A DNA stretch of 32,154 bases from Lentisphaerota bacterium. GTDB lineage: Bacteria > Verrucomicrobiota > Kiritimatiellia > UBA8416 > VGWI01. Every line of letters starts with the position of its first letter. The stretch's first letter is position 1. The stretch covers positions 1-32,154 of the forward strand of contig VGWI01000020.1 in NCBI GenBank assembly GCA_016873655.1, read 5' to 3'. A model generated the notes under the pieces. That model did not search any database and was not told the origin of the DNA. It saw nothing but the letters and a program-made list of their open reading frames with translations. Made by a program: the position numbers and the translations under genes. Of the stretch, positions 1-8,478 are shown in pieces.

Positions 1-147
1 ACCATCGTAGCCCAGCGTCTCAAGGGCTCCGGTATGCACTGGTCCGAGCAGGGACTCTCACACATCCTCTCCATCCGCACCGCACTGCTCTCCAACCGCT
101 ATGACAAGTTCTGGCGATCCCTGCAACCTGCCTCCGTTGCCGCCTGA
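1..147 (+). pseudogene. 3' end of a transposase (ISKra4 / UPF0236-like), cut by window edge
   Basis: An open frame runs from the first base to TGA at 145-147, giving the last 48 residues of a protein. It contains RLKGSGMHWSEQG followed by a helix and YDKFW. This matches the usual C-terminus of ISKra4/UPF0236-type DDE transposases, where an R-x-K-x-x-G-M-x-W-S-x-x-G motif precedes an L-R-A-L helix ending in W-D-x-F-W. The upstream catalytic part lies outside the window, so I cannot tell whether the element is intact. No gene follows until 257; the right end of the element probably lies within about 150-200, but I could not pair a terminal inverted repeat without its left end. Confidence 0.6.
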
Positions 148-256
148 TGCAGAAATCCGTCATGCACCCATGGCAAGACCCCCGGCCGGCGCTGCCAAAC
201 GCCGCATGTACACGACGGAAAACCGTGCTATCATCCGCCGCGTTGCTGAATAACCG

Positions 257-1105
257 ATGAACACCGCAGAATTCCAGGCAATGCTTCGCGCCAAGGGCCG
301 CTATGTCTCGCCCGCGCCGCTTCCGCGCGGTCTCTTTGACCGCCTCTTCGGACGCTTCGACACCTGGTACTACTCGGTCCTCTTCGACATCGTGCTCCGC
401 GCCAACCTGGCAGCGCGCCGCATGGCCTACGCAAGACAACGCTTCTCGCAATCATCTTTCGAGACACTCAGACTCGTCGAGCGCTGCGGCGCCACGGTCA
501 CGATCGAGGGGTGCGGCCATCTGGCGGCGCTCAGGGGGCCGGCGGTCATCGTGGCAAACCACATGAGCCTGCTGGAGACGTTCCTGCTTCCATCAATCGT
601 AATCGCCTTCGGCGACGTCGCGATCGTGGTCAAGGAAAGCCTTGTCAGCTATCCGCTGTTCGGCCCGGTGGTCAGCGCCACGCGACCGATCACGGTTACA
701 CGCCGTAACCCGCGCGAGGATCTGGAGCAGATACTGACACGCGGGGAGGCCATGCTTCGCGAAGGACGGCACGTCCTCATCTTTCCGCAGTCCACCAGGA
801 CCACGTTCTTCAGCCCGGCAGACTTCAACAGCATAGGCGTGAAGCTCGCGCGCCGCGCGGGCGCACAGGTGGTGCCGGCCGCGCTGAAAACTGACTTCAT
901 GGGCATAGGGAAGATCATCCGCGACTTCGGAAAGATTGACCGCCGTAACCCCGTGCACGTCCGTTTCGGACCGCCCGCCGTAATCACGGGAACCGGACGC
1001 GAGGCGCACCAGTCCTGCGTGGATTTCATCAAGACAACGCTTCATGAATGGAATGTGCCTGTGAATGAGCCCGGCGCTACGGGGCCGGAGGGAGGCTCGA
1101 ATTGA
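257..1105 (+). CDS. Lysophospholipid/1-acyl-glycerol-3-phosphate acyltransferase family protein (PlsC-like)
   Basis: A 282-aa acyltransferase of the PlsC/LPLAT family, expected to transfer an acyl chain to a lysophospholipid or glycerophosphate at the inner membrane. The catalytic block is VANHMSLLET (H102 to E107), an H-x4-E form of the usual H-x4-D motif. The phosphate-binding block is FPQSTRT at 176-182, where most members have FPEGTRS. Residues 93-116 and the region around 120-142 are hydrophobic, consistent with membrane association. ATG 257 is the first start after a stop; there is no convincing Shine-Dalgarno. Its stop overlaps the TTG start of the next gene (TTGA), suggesting coupled translation. 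Substrate is unknown; the variant motifs argue against calling it the housekeeping PlsC. Confidence 0.8.
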   Translation: MNTAEFQAMLRAKGRYVSPAPLPRGLFDRLFGRFDTWYYSVLFDIVLRANLAARRMAYARQRFSQSSFETLRLVERCGATVTIEGCGHLAALRGPAVIVANHMSLLETFLLPSIVIAFGDVAIVVKESLVSYPLFGPVVSATRPITVTRRNPREDLEQILTRGEAMLREGRHVLIFPQSTRTTFFSPADFNSIGVKLARRAGAQVVPAALKTDFMGIGKIIRDFGKIDRRNPVHVRFGPPAVITGTGREAHQSCVDFIKTTLHEWNVPVNEPGATGPEGGSN

Positions 1106-1518
1106 CACCTGATCTTCAGGCCAGCCTGCTTTGCGATGACGTGAGGCAGGAACGCAACGGCAAGTTCATGCTGATCGGCATCTTCGACGCAGTGGGGGTC
1201 CCGGCGTTCCCGGCCGTCTTCCAGCGCATCTGCGTGGTCAACCGCTGGTGCTGCGGCACCGGCGAATTCCGACAGCGCAGCCGGATAATGTCACCAGACG
1301 GAACTACCGTGGTCGCCGAAGGCAAGGACATACCTTGCCTCCTCCAGGACGGCGAGGCAAACGCGACCTGCGTGGAGTTCTTTCTGAACGTGCAGATGAA
1401 AACGCCAGGCACTTACTGGGTGGAGATTCTGCTGGATGGCGACCTCAAGCTGCGATACCCGCTGAAAGGGCGGCAGACGCCGATTCCCCACCAGCAGGGC
1501 GACCCGCAACTCCAGTGA
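1102..1518 (+). CDS. Conserved protein of unknown function (DUF6941-like)
   Basis: A 138-aa protein starting with TTG that overlaps the stop of the acyltransferase. The N-terminus has SLLCDDVRQERNGKFMLIGIF, a pattern I recognise from small uncharacterised proteins (DUF6941-type) in Verrucomicrobia/Lentisphaerae and other environmental bacteria. The rest looks like a beta-sandwich, with alternating hydrophobic strands and a closing GTYWVEILLDGDLKLRYPL segment. There is no signal peptide or transmembrane helix, and no catalytic motif is evident. It lies between the acyltransferase and alanine racemase with only 13 bases to the latter, so it is probably part of the same transcript. Function is not known and the family name is from memory. 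Confidence 0.7.
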   Translation: MTPDLQASLLCDDVRQERNGKFMLIGIFDAVGVPAFPAVFQRICVVNRWCCGTGEFRQRSRIMSPDGTTVVAEGKDIPCLLQDGEANATCVEFFLNVQMKTPGTYWVEILLDGDLKLRYPLKGRQTPIPHQQGDPQLQ

Positions 1519-1531
1519 CGGCCGGTGCCGG

Positions 1532-2659
1532 ATGACGAACACCTGGATAGAACTCGACCTTGACGCTCTCGCGGCGAACATCGGTTCCCTGCGCTCGTCC
1601 CTCGCGCCGGGCACCGGACTGATCTTCGTGGTCAAGGCCAACGCCTACGGGCACGGGCTGAAACCGATCGCGAGAAAGGCGAGGGACTGCGGAGTCAGTT
1701 GGTTCGATGTCGCCCACGCGTACGAGGGTGAAGAGCTGCGCTCCATACTTCCGGATGCCCGCATCCTGGTCTCCGGCGTCCTCGATCCATCGGAAGCAGC
1801 GACCGCCCTCAGGAACCGCCTCATCCCCATCGTGGTCAGCCCCCGCCACGGGGAATCGCTGGCGGCGGAGGCAACGCGGCTCGGAGGGACGCTGGAATGC
1901 CACGCCATGGTGGATACCGGGATGGGCAGGCTTGGCATGACATGGGACTCGGCGCCGCAATCTCTGGCAGAACTGGCGGGCATCGCCGGGATCGAAGTCA
2001 ACGGCATATGCTCCCACTTTGCGTCCTCCGACAGCCCTGACCGCGCGCGCGCGGATGAACAGGCGGAACGTTTCGCCGAAGTGCTGCGCAGGTGCGCTGA
2101 CACGGGCCTTTCGTACCGGATTCGCCATATCAGCAACAGCGGCGGCATCCTGCTGGACAACAACTGGGACTACGATGCGGTGCGCGCGGGCATTCACCTC
2201 TATGGTTACACCCCGCGCCGCCGCGGCGCGCGCGCCAAGTCCCGCGAACCGGTGCTGACAAGCCCGATTCTCCAATGGAAGACACGTGTCGCGCAGGTGC
2301 GCCGGGTCCCGGCGGGTTTCAGCGTCAGCTATGACGGCACGCATGTCACGTCACGCCCCACCACACTCGCCGTCATTTCCGCGGGCTACTCTGACGGCTA
2401 TCCGCGTCTTCTCTCAAACAGGGCCTCCGTCCTGATCGGCGGACGGCGCTGCCCGGTCGCGGGAAGGGTGACGATGAACCTGACCGTCGTTGATGCCGGC
2501 CCTGACGCGGACGTGCGCGAGGGCGAGGAGGCAGTCCTCCTCGGGCAGCAGGGACAGGAATCTGTCTGGGCCGATGAACTGGCACGGATGGCGGAAACGA
2601 TCCCCTACGAAATCCTGACCGGCATCCGGATCCGCAAGACAGTGGTCAAAGGCGCCTGA
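1532..2659 (+). CDS. alr: Alanine racemase
   Basis: A 375-aa PLP-dependent alanine racemase, which interconverts L- and D-alanine for peptidoglycan. The PLP-lysine motif VVKANAYGHG places the Schiff-base lysine at K35 in the N-terminal TIM barrel. The C-terminal domain has the SVSYDGT segment, which holds the second catalytic tyrosine, followed by AGYSDGYPR. A MVDTGMGRLG segment and the HFASSD loop are also typical. Length is normal for Alr. It follows the small DUF protein by 13 bases and ends 7 bases before the convergent dnaG stop, so no room is left for a separate terminator. Confidence 0.95.
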   Translation: MTNTWIELDLDALAANIGSLRSSLAPGTGLIFVVKANAYGHGLKPIARKARDCGVSWFDVAHAYEGEELRSILPDARILVSGVLDPSEAATALRNRLIPIVVSPRHGESLAAEATRLGGTLECHAMVDTGMGRLGMTWDSAPQSLAELAGIAGIEVNGICSHFASSDSPDRARADEQAERFAEVLRRCADTGLSYRIRHISNSGGILLDNNWDYDAVRAGIHLYGYTPRRRGARAKSREPVLTSPILQWKTRVAQVRRVPAGFSVSYDGTHVTSRPTTLAVISAGYSDGYPRLLSNRASVLIGGRRCPVAGRVTMNLTVVDAGPDADVREGEEAVLLGQQGQESVWADELARMAETIPYEILTGIRIRKTVVKGA

Positions 2660-2666
2660 CCCGGAA

Positions 2667-4538
2667 TCACTCCGCGCCGCCGGCGAGCTCGATCTCGATG
2701 ATACGCCTGCCTTCTTCCCAGTCCCGCATGGCGCGTATGTCGTAGATCACCTGGCGCCAGCGTTCCTGTTCAGACGCAGTCAACTCACGCCCGGCCATCG
2801 AGGACTGGAGCTCAGCACGTTCGGCCTCGAACTTCGTTTTCCACAACTTGAGGATCAGCCCCTTCACCGCATCAGAGCGGGTGAACTCAATGCTCAGCAC
2901 ATGGTTCTTCCCCGTGCGTATTCCCCTCGTAAGCGACGGGGCCATCTGGACCTCGGCGGCAAAGGCCTGCAGACCGGGCGGATCATCGGCGAACGCCGGG
3001 TTGGCGGTCTTCCTGCCCGACACGGCGCCCTGCAGAACCGTCTCAACGAATGTCCGGCTGAAAGGATGTGTCAGCATCTCAGCCGGCAGGTATTGCTTAA
3101 CGAGTCCGGCGAGATCAGGGGCCTCGCCAAGATGTGACAGGTGTCGGCACAGCTCCTTCTCCTCCCGCGGCACCTCGTCCTGCGGCGCCGGCTTGCCTGC
3201 ATCCGGCGGTTGTTCCCCGCCCCGCCTAATCGCCCGGCTTCGCTGCAGCCGGAACTCCTCGTACAATGCCGCGATGTTCACCGCAGGAAACGCGCGCCCT
3301 ATCTCCTGAATCAGGGACTCGCGCAGGATCGGGTCGTGAACGCCGCCCACGGTCTCGAGCACCGCCGCAATGATCCTTCTCATGCCGGCCTCACCGGCGG
3401 CGCCGTCACGCCCGCCGAGCGTGCGCATCTGGAATGCCACAACGGATTCGGCCCTGCGAAGCACGCCGGCAAAGCCGTCCGCGCCGTGCTTGCGTATGTG
3501 GAGATCCGGATCCTCGCCGGCGGGCAGAGCCGCCACCCTCACGGAGAGACCGGCCTCAAGGAATATCCGCGCGCTGCGCACGGCGGCATCCTGCCCGGCC
3601 CGGTCCGGGTCAAAAACAATCACCACGCTGTCGGCATAGCGCCTCAGCATCCTGGCGTGGTCCTCGGTGAAAGCCGTTCCTTGCGACGCCACCGCGCTCC
3701 CGAAACCGGCGATGTGACACCGGATGACGTCAATCTGCCCCTCGCAGAGAATGGCCTCGCGCGAATCAACCATCGCGCGCCGGGCAGCGTGCAGGGCATA
3801 GAGCACCCGGCCCTTCTGGAATATCGGCGTCTCCGGGCTGTTAACGTACTTCGCCGGTTCGCCTTCGGCCAGTGCGCGGCCGCTGAACCCGATAACCCTC
3901 GACTGCTCGTCGAAAATCGGGAACATCACGCGGTTCCTGAACCGGTCATGGTGAGTTCTGTCGGCGCTCGGCCGTTCGGAACGGATTACGAGTCCGCTCT
4001 TCTCCATCAAGTCTAGGTCCACCTTGTGCTTGGCGGCCCATTGCACACACGAGTCCCACCTGTCAGGCGCATGGCCAATGCGGAATGGCTTGGCCCCGTC
4101 CACGTCCAGCTCCCGTTTCTTCAGGTACGCCCTGGCCGCTTCCGCGCCGGGAAGCTCGGCAAGACATTTCTCGTAGAACCTCGCGATCTCGGCGTGTATC
4201 TCGAACAGCTTCTGCCTGTCGGAATGGCCCTCGCCTTCCTCCATCTCAATCGCCACACCTGCCCGAGAGGCGAGCATGCGAATGGCGCCCATGAAGTCCA
4301 ACCCCTCGTACTGCATCACGAACTTAAAGACATCCCCCCCTGCTCCGCACCCGAAACAGTGGAATATCTGACGCTGCGCGTTGACGTGAAACGACGGCGT
4401 CTTCTCCTTGTGAAACGGGCAGAGCGCCTTGAAGTTGGAACCCGCGCGCTGGAGGTTTATGTACGATCCGATAACATCGGCGATGTCGTTCCGGAACCGG
4501 ATATCCTCCAGCACACGCTTTGGAATCGTCTTCGCCAT
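2667..4538 (-). CDS. dnaG: DNA primase
   Basis: A 623-aa bacterial primase that makes the RNA primers for replication. The N-terminal zinc-binding domain has a CHC2 set (C40, H43, C61, C64; CPFHKEKTPSFHV and FHCFGCG). The central catalytic core includes a TOPRIM domain with ILCEGQIDVI (the conserved Glu) and VFDPDRAGQDA, which gives the D-x-D metal-binding pair. The C-terminal roughly 170 residues are variable and would form the helicase-interacting domain. ATG 4538 is preceded by GCGGAGA, a usable ribosome-binding site. It is the third gene of a minus-strand run after a TPR lipoprotein and a CvpA-like protein, 36 bases after the latter. No sigma factor gene follows, unlike the classic rpsU-dnaG-rpoD operon. 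Confidence 0.96.
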   Translation of the reverse strand: MAKTIPKRVLEDIRFRNDIADVIGSYINLQRAGSNFKALCPFHKEKTPSFHVNAQRQIFHCFGCGAGGDVFKFVMQYEGLDFMGAIRMLASRAGVAIEMEEGEGHSDRQKLFEIHAEIARFYEKCLAELPGAEAARAYLKKRELDVDGAKPFRIGHAPDRWDSCVQWAAKHKVDLDLMEKSGLVIRSERPSADRTHHDRFRNRVMFPIFDEQSRVIGFSGRALAEGEPAKYVNSPETPIFQKGRVLYALHAARRAMVDSREAILCEGQIDVIRCHIAGFGSAVASQGTAFTEDHARMLRRYADSVVIVFDPDRAGQDAAVRSARIFLEAGLSVRVAALPAGEDPDLHIRKHGADGFAGVLRRAESVVAFQMRTLGGRDGAAGEAGMRRIIAAVLETVGGVHDPILRESLIQEIGRAFPAVNIAALYEEFRLQRSRAIRRGGEQPPDAGKPAPQDEVPREEKELCRHLSHLGEAPDLAGLVKQYLPAEMLTHPFSRTFVETVLQGAVSGRKTANPAFADDPPGLQAFAAEVQMAPSLTRGIRTGKNHVLSIEFTRSDAVKGLILKLWKTKFEAERAELQSSMAGRELTASEQERWRQVIYDIRAMRDWEEGRRIIEIELAGGAE

Positions 4539-4574
4539 TCTCCGCAGTCCCTTTTGCCGGAAAAGCCTGACAGA

Positions 4575-5126
4575 TTACGGTGCCGGCGCGCCGGCGGGCT
4601 GAGCCGCCCCCTGTACTTCCTTCGCCGTGGACACACCAGCTTCCAGGTAAGGAACGAACCGCACCATGTTGCGACCCACGACCGACCTGACGGCGAAAGC
4701 GTGGCGTATCTCGTCCCGCGGCCACACGGTCATGACGAGAAACACGAGCGCCACGGTTCCGCACGCGCCCACCGATCCGGCAAGCAACCCGAACGCCTTG
4801 TCGGCATCCGACCCCGCCCCCGCCGCCTCGAAAAGCTTCTTCAGCAGCCACTGCACCAGAAGCACCGCGACCAGCGCAATCAGAACCGTCGCCGCGATGG
4901 AGGCAAAACCGACGGCGTCAACCCCGCCAACCGTCTCGATGTTGCCCTGCATCCATCCCGCCACAAAGGGATATGCTGCGAATCCGGCGCACACCCCGGC
5001 AACGGAACCGGCCAGATGCGCCAGTTCGCCTGAAAACCCGCGCAGATAGCCGCGCACGGCGGAGACGACGACCCACGCGACAGCGGCAATGTCCGCCCAC
5101 CTTGCCATGGAAGAGGGATTCATCAT
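4575..5126 (-). CDS. CvpA-family integral membrane protein
   Basis: About 183 aa with four hydrophobic segments: WADIAAVAWVVVSAV, a Gly/Ala-rich segment after the RGYLRGFSGEL turn, IAATVLIALVAVLLVQWL, and GACGTVALVFLVMTVWP. The first helix followed by RGYLRGF is the CvpA hallmark. CvpA proteins are inner-membrane proteins linked to colicin V export and envelope integrity; their exact function is unsettled. Start choice is open: a GTG at 5144, adjacent ATGs at 5126 and 5123, or ATG 5108, which would give a more typical CvpA N-terminus; none has a strong Shine-Dalgarno. It sits between the TPR lipoprotein and dnaG, probably in one transcript. A signal-less Pro/Ala-rich tail ends the protein. 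Confidence 0.8.
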   Translation of the reverse strand: MMNPSSMARWADIAAVAWVVVSAVRGYLRGFSGELAHLAGSVAGVCAGFAAYPFVAGWMQGNIETVGGVDAVGFASIAATVLIALVAVLLVQWLLKKLFEAAGAGSDADKAFGLLAGSVGACGTVALVFLVMTVWPRDEIRHAFAVRSVVGRNMVRFVPYLEAGVSTAKEVQGAAQPAGAPAP

Positions 5127-5191
5127 GCGTACCAGCCGCCGCACAGTGCCCGACGCGCATCATTCATGGAGAACGCGCGCCATGCCCGCGG

Positions 5192-6682
5192 TCATCGCTT
5201 CAGTTCAGCCACCCACTGCCGCACTGTCGCCGCCAGCGGGTCCGCCGGCGCCAGTTCAAGGAACCGCTCGAACTCCTTCACAGCCGACGTCCTTGCGCCA
5301 TTTGAACGGTGGATCACTCCCAGAAGCAGATGCGCTTTGGAGTATCCCCTGTCTATCGCGAGCACCTTGCGGGCTTCAAGCGCCGCCACGTCGCTCTGTC
5401 CGAGCGCATGCCGGCAAACCGCCAGCATGTAACGGGCGTCCACCATGTCCGGCTGATGTTTTACCGCCGCTGCAAACGCGTCGCTCGCCCCGGCGTTGTC
5501 GCCCTTCGCCTTCAGGGCAAGGCCCAGATTGTGGCTGGCGCTCGCCAGCGTCTCATCGGCCTTGAGCGCCTTCCTGTACTCGGCGATTGCGCCGTCCAAC
5601 TCGCCGGCGCGCTGGAACTTGAAACCTTCCGCCCAGTGCCGCAGCGCAACGCTCCGTCCGCCCCCTCCCGGCACCGGTTCGGCAGACGGCCGCCGAGGCG
5701 GCGCGGCTTCTGTGCGGACATGCGGCGGCGCAACAGGCTCCCGAGGCGTCTCCACGGCCGGCCGGGCTCCCGCCAGGCCGCGCGCCCTCGGATCGCCGGG
5801 AAACTCCCGGGCAAACAGCGAATACGCCGCCCGCGCCCGGTCGGGCTGACGGAACACCTTCTCATACAGTTCCGCTATCTCCCACAGGATATCGGAATTG
5901 CGCGGCTCGGCTCTTCTTGCATCGAGAATTAGTCTCGTGGCCCCGTCCTGATCGCCGCCCCTGGCGCGCTCCCTCGCGCGCTGAAGCAGGTCGGCGCCCG
6001 TAAGCTGCCGCGGCGGTGCAATCTCAACCGGCGACGTCGCGCCGGACTCCGCCGCTGCAAAAGGCGCCAGCGACTCTTTCGCGCGCGCCGCATGTGCGTC
6101 ATCGCCGGCCAGCTCCACGTAGCGCCTGAACCATGTTTCGGCCGTGTCAGGGTCCGCCATGTGGTCGCGGTAAAGAATGGCCGTATTGTAGAGAGCCGGC
6201 GGATATCCCGGATCCGTGCTCAGCGCCGCCTGCAGATGCACGCCGGCTTCCCGTGCCCGGCCCGACTTCATCTCGGCAACCGCCATCGCCGTCAATCCGG
6301 CAGCGGTCGGTTTCCCAGCCTGCGACTTCGTGAGCGCCTGCAATGCCGGATCCACCCTGCCCGAAGCCAGGTAGGCCCTGCCAAGATATTCCCACACCAG
6401 CGCATCGCCGGTAAGATCGGTTGCGCGCCTGAAAGCCTCGATCGCGCCGTCGATCTCACCAGCTCTCCAGCGCGCCACGCCGAGATTGCACCACGCCGTG
6501 ACGCTGGAAGAATCTTCCTGAACAGCCTCCTGCAGCCGCGCACAGGCGGCGCCGTCATCACCGGCCTTGAGCTTCGCCAGCCCACGCTCCAGTGATGACT
6601 TCCCGCCCGAACAGCCCGACGCCAGCGCAAGAAGCGCCGATGCCGCCGGAAGCAGGAGTATGGAGATTCTGCCACGAACCAT
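5192..6682 (-). CDS. Tetratricopeptide-repeat lipoprotein
   Basis: A 496-aa lipoprotein. ATG 6682 is chosen because it opens a signal peptide MVRGRISILLLPAASALLA ending in the lipobox ASGC (C24). The frame is open further upstream to 6886, but that extension runs into the tRNA gene on the other strand. The mature protein has two blocks of TPR helices: residues about 30-210 (for example SVTAWCNLGVARWRAGEID and ALVWEYLGRAYLASGR) and about 350-490 (ASHNLGLALKAKGDNAGAS). A Pro/Ala-rich linker joins them. It is probably a periplasm-facing scaffold for protein assembly. A possible promoter abuts the start codon (6689-6717). It begins the minus-strand group with the CvpA-like protein and dnaG. Specific partner unknown. 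Confidence 0.85.
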   Translation of the reverse strand: MVRGRISILLLPAASALLALASGCSGGKSSLERGLAKLKAGDDGAACARLQEAVQEDSSSVTAWCNLGVARWRAGEIDGAIEAFRRATDLTGDALVWEYLGRAYLASGRVDPALQALTKSQAGKPTAAGLTAMAVAEMKSGRAREAGVHLQAALSTDPGYPPALYNTAILYRDHMADPDTAETWFRRYVELAGDDAHAARAKESLAPFAAAESGATSPVEIAPPRQLTGADLLQRARERARGGDQDGATRLILDARRAEPRNSDILWEIAELYEKVFRQPDRARAAYSLFAREFPGDPRARGLAGARPAVETPREPVAPPHVRTEAAPPRRPSAEPVPGGGGRSVALRHWAEGFKFQRAGELDGAIAEYRKALKADETLASASHNLGLALKAKGDNAGASDAFAAAVKHQPDMVDARYMLAVCRHALGQSDVAALEARKVLAIDRGYSKAHLLLGVIHRSNGARTSAVKEFERFLELAPADPLAATVRQWVAELKR

Positions 6683-6688
6683 GTCCCG

Positions 6689-6717
6689 TAAATACCAGAG
6701 CATTCGTGCCGGGGCAA
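6689..6717 (-). promoter_or_regulatory. Candidate sigma-70-type promoter for the TPR lipoprotein
   Basis: Reading the minus strand, TTGCCC (6717-6712) is followed after 17 bases by TATTTA (6694-6689). The ATG at 6682 comes 6 bases later, so transcription would start essentially at the start codon. No Shine-Dalgarno is present. Spacing and hexamers are good, but this is a by-eye match. Confidence 0.35.
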
Positions 6718-6871
6718 TCACCTTCCGGCCGCCCCGGAGATGTTGTTGTCTCCCCGTCGGAATATGTGTAACATCCGCGTCCCGTTGACCCGCCTGCAGC
6801 GCTATGCGCAGTTCCGCACGCGCGGAACGGGCCGGTTGGATAGAGACTGGTTTGCGGACAGTTGTGTTGTT

Positions 6872-6948
<77 letters not shown>

Positions 6949-7140
6949 CTCGAGTTCCATCGACAATCTCGAACGTCGCATGGCAGAGCACCATGCCTAC
7001 GCTGGCGGCCGCACCACCGCCATGACCGAAGCCGATCTCGTCTACGTGGAGGCATGCCGGTCTCTGACCGAAGCCCGCCGACGAGAGAAACAACTCAAGA
7101 CAAGGCTCCTCTCGTGGTATTGGTCGGGACACCATCGCAA
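6949..7140 (+). pseudogene. Decayed GIY-YIG nuclease fragment abutting the tRNA
   Basis: Directly after the tRNA CCA end, the + strand encodes NLERRMAEH, then DLVYVEACRSLTEARRREKQLK. This is the middle and C-terminal part of a small GIY-YIG endonuclease (family pattern T-N-L-E-R-R-x-x-E-H, then L-V-Y-x-E, then E-A-x-x-R-E-x-x-L-K). The N-terminal strand pair carrying the GIY and YIG motifs is missing, and the frame begins inside the tRNA, so no independent start exists. After QLKT the similarity stops and the frame drifts to a stop near 7228. I read it as a relic of the common tRNA plus GIY-YIG arrangement, not a working gene. Confidence 0.6.
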
Positions 7141-7253
7141 CGAACTCGGTCCTTCACTGTACGCCAGTTCTTGCCGGTCAGCTTCTCGGCCAGGGCGCGG
7201 ACACGTTCCGGGTCAATCGCCTCCTTGACGGCCGGCTGCGCCATGCGCAGCAT
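7095..7253 (-). CDS. Possible small gene or relic, unidentified
   Basis: A 52-codon minus-strand frame from ATG 7253 to TGA at 7097-7095. Its N-terminal half (AQPAVKEAIDPERVRALAEK, then LTGKNWRTV) looks like real protein: balanced charged helices and a codon pattern with G/C in most third positions. The last 16 codons look random and overlap the GIY-YIG relic on the other strand. No Shine-Dalgarno is seen. I do not recognise the family; a 3'-degraded gene fragment is as likely as a real small gene. Confidence 0.2.
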   Translation of the reverse strand: MLRMAQPAVKEAIDPERVRALAEKLTGKNWRTVKDRVRCDGVPTNTTRGALS

Positions 7254-7289
7254 TGCGCTGTTGTGTGCCTTCGGTCTGGCCAGCCACCA

Positions 7290-7655
7290 ATGGAAGACGC
7301 TCCGTCAACGCGCGAGGATGAGCCCCCTGCCGGGGGCACGGACTTCGTGTGCCGACGGTGTGGGGCATGCTGCCGATGGCCGGGGTATGTGCGGGTGACG
7401 CACGAGGAACTGGATTCGATCGCCTCTTTCCTGAACATGCCCGTCCGAGAATTGACTGAGGCATATTGCCGACTGACCGGGGACCGGACCGGTCTGTCTT
7501 TCATCGAGAAGGAAAACGGCTCATGCGTCTTCCTTGCGCCCGACAACCGTTGCCGCATAAACCCGGTCAAACCGCGGCAGTGCGCCGGCTTTCCCGACGC
7601 ATGGAGTTTCCCCGGCTACGACGCCGTCTGCAGGGGAACCCGCGCAAGTCCTTGA
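7290..7655 (+). CDS. YkgJ-family cysteine-cluster protein
   Basis: A 121-aa protein of the CxxCxxCC (YkgJ/UPF0153) family, proposed to bind zinc or an iron-sulfur cluster. The N-terminal cluster is FVCRRCGACCRWPGYVRVT. Further cysteines sit in SCVFL, NRCRINPVKPRQC and AVCRG, as expected for the family. ATG 7290 is preferred over an upstream ATG at 7263 because the added residues look non-coding and the family normally starts close to the first cluster. There is no transmembrane helix. It converges on the response regulator, with 38 bases between the stops. Function is unknown across the family. Confidence 0.8.
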   Translation: MEDAPSTREDEPPAGGTDFVCRRCGACCRWPGYVRVTHEELDSIASFLNMPVRELTEAYCRLTGDRTGLSFIEKENGSCVFLAPDNRCRINPVKPRQCAGFPDAWSFPGYDAVCRGTRASP

Positions 7656-7693
7656 GCAACAAGCGCCGGAAGATCATCAATGCATACCCGAGG

Positions 7694-8350
7694 TCAGGCA
7701 TCAACAATGCCTTGCCGGATGGCATACCGGGTAAGACCCACAACCGAATCGCACTTGAGTTTCCGCATCAGGCTCAGGCGGTGAACGGTGACCGTCTTGC
7801 CGCTAATGCCCAGTATCCCCGCAATCTGCTTCTGGTTGTGCCCCTCCGCGATCAGCCGCAGGACCTCCCTCTCCCGCCTGCTTGTACGCGAAAATACCGC
7901 CTCGCACGGATCTTCACCGACCCGCACGTATTCGCGGATGATCCCGCCCGCTACGGCCGGACTCAGATAGGTACTTCCGGAGGCGACCGCACGGATCGCC
8001 GACACAAGATCGTCCGCGGCACAATCCTTCACGAGATAGCCCGACGCACCTGCGCGGAGCATCGCGGCAACGGTTCGTGGATCCCTGTGGGCGGACAGAC
8101 ACAGCACCTTGACCGACGGGAGCTCGCCCACTATCTCGCACGTCGCGTCAACGCCGTTGAGGTCAGGCATCCTAACATCCATGACTATCACGTCCGGACG
8201 CTTCTCTCTCGCCATCTCCACGGCGCTCCGCCCGCCGGAAACCGTCGCCACAATACAAATGTCCGGCTGCTGTTCCAGGAGCACCCGCAGTCCCTCGCGA
8301 ACAACTTCGTGGTCGTCCGCAAGCATAAGCCTTATCTTCTTCTCCCGCAT
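7694..8350 (-). CDS. NarL/FixJ-family response regulator (orphan)
   Basis: A 218-aa two-domain response regulator. The receiver domain has the acidic pair D12/D13 (ADDHE), phospho-acceptor D58 (VIVMDVRMPD), S86 and K108 (YLVKD). The C-terminal LuxR-type helix-turn-helix (about 150-210) includes SRREREVLRLIAEGHNQKQI and GISGKTVTVHRLSLMRKLK. The start at ATG 8350 gives the standard MREKKIRLMLADDHE opening; an ATG at 8359 is also possible. No histidine kinase gene is in the window, so its partner is elsewhere. A candidate promoter (8358-8387) lies immediately upstream of ATG 8350. Targets are unknown. Confidence 0.92.
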   Translation of the reverse strand: MREKKIRLMLADDHEVVREGLRVLLEQQPDICIVATVSGGRSAVEMAREKRPDVIVMDVRMPDLNGVDATCEIVGELPSVKVLCLSAHRDPRTVAAMLRAGASGYLVKDCAADDLVSAIRAVASGSTYLSPAVAGGIIREYVRVGEDPCEAVFSRTSRREREVLRLIAEGHNQKQIAGILGISGKTVTVHRLSLMRKLKCDSVVGLTRYAIRQGIVDA

Positions 8351-8357
8351 GCGCGGC

Positions 8358-8387
8358 ATGCTACCGCGCGCCGCCGCGTTTCAACAA
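8358..8387 (-). promoter_or_regulatory. Candidate promoter for the response regulator
   Basis: On the minus strand, TTGTTG (8387-8382), an 18-base spacer and TAGCAT (8363-8358) precede ATG 8350 by 7 bases. The arrangement predicts a leaderless message and supports ATG 8350 over ATG 8359, which overlaps the -10 hexamer. By-eye match only. Confidence 0.3.
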
Positions 8388-8478
8388 GAGCGCACTTCCT
8401 CAAGTGAGCTCTTTGCCGGCGCGCCGCGCGCAGTCCACACAAGGCAAGTTGCTTGAGCTCCGGACAACTGTGCACAAA

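Noticed and set aside
4026-5033. 335-codon plus-strand frame across the dnaG start and CvpA-like gene
   Set aside because: It is antisense to two well-supported genes and its composition is non-protein-like.
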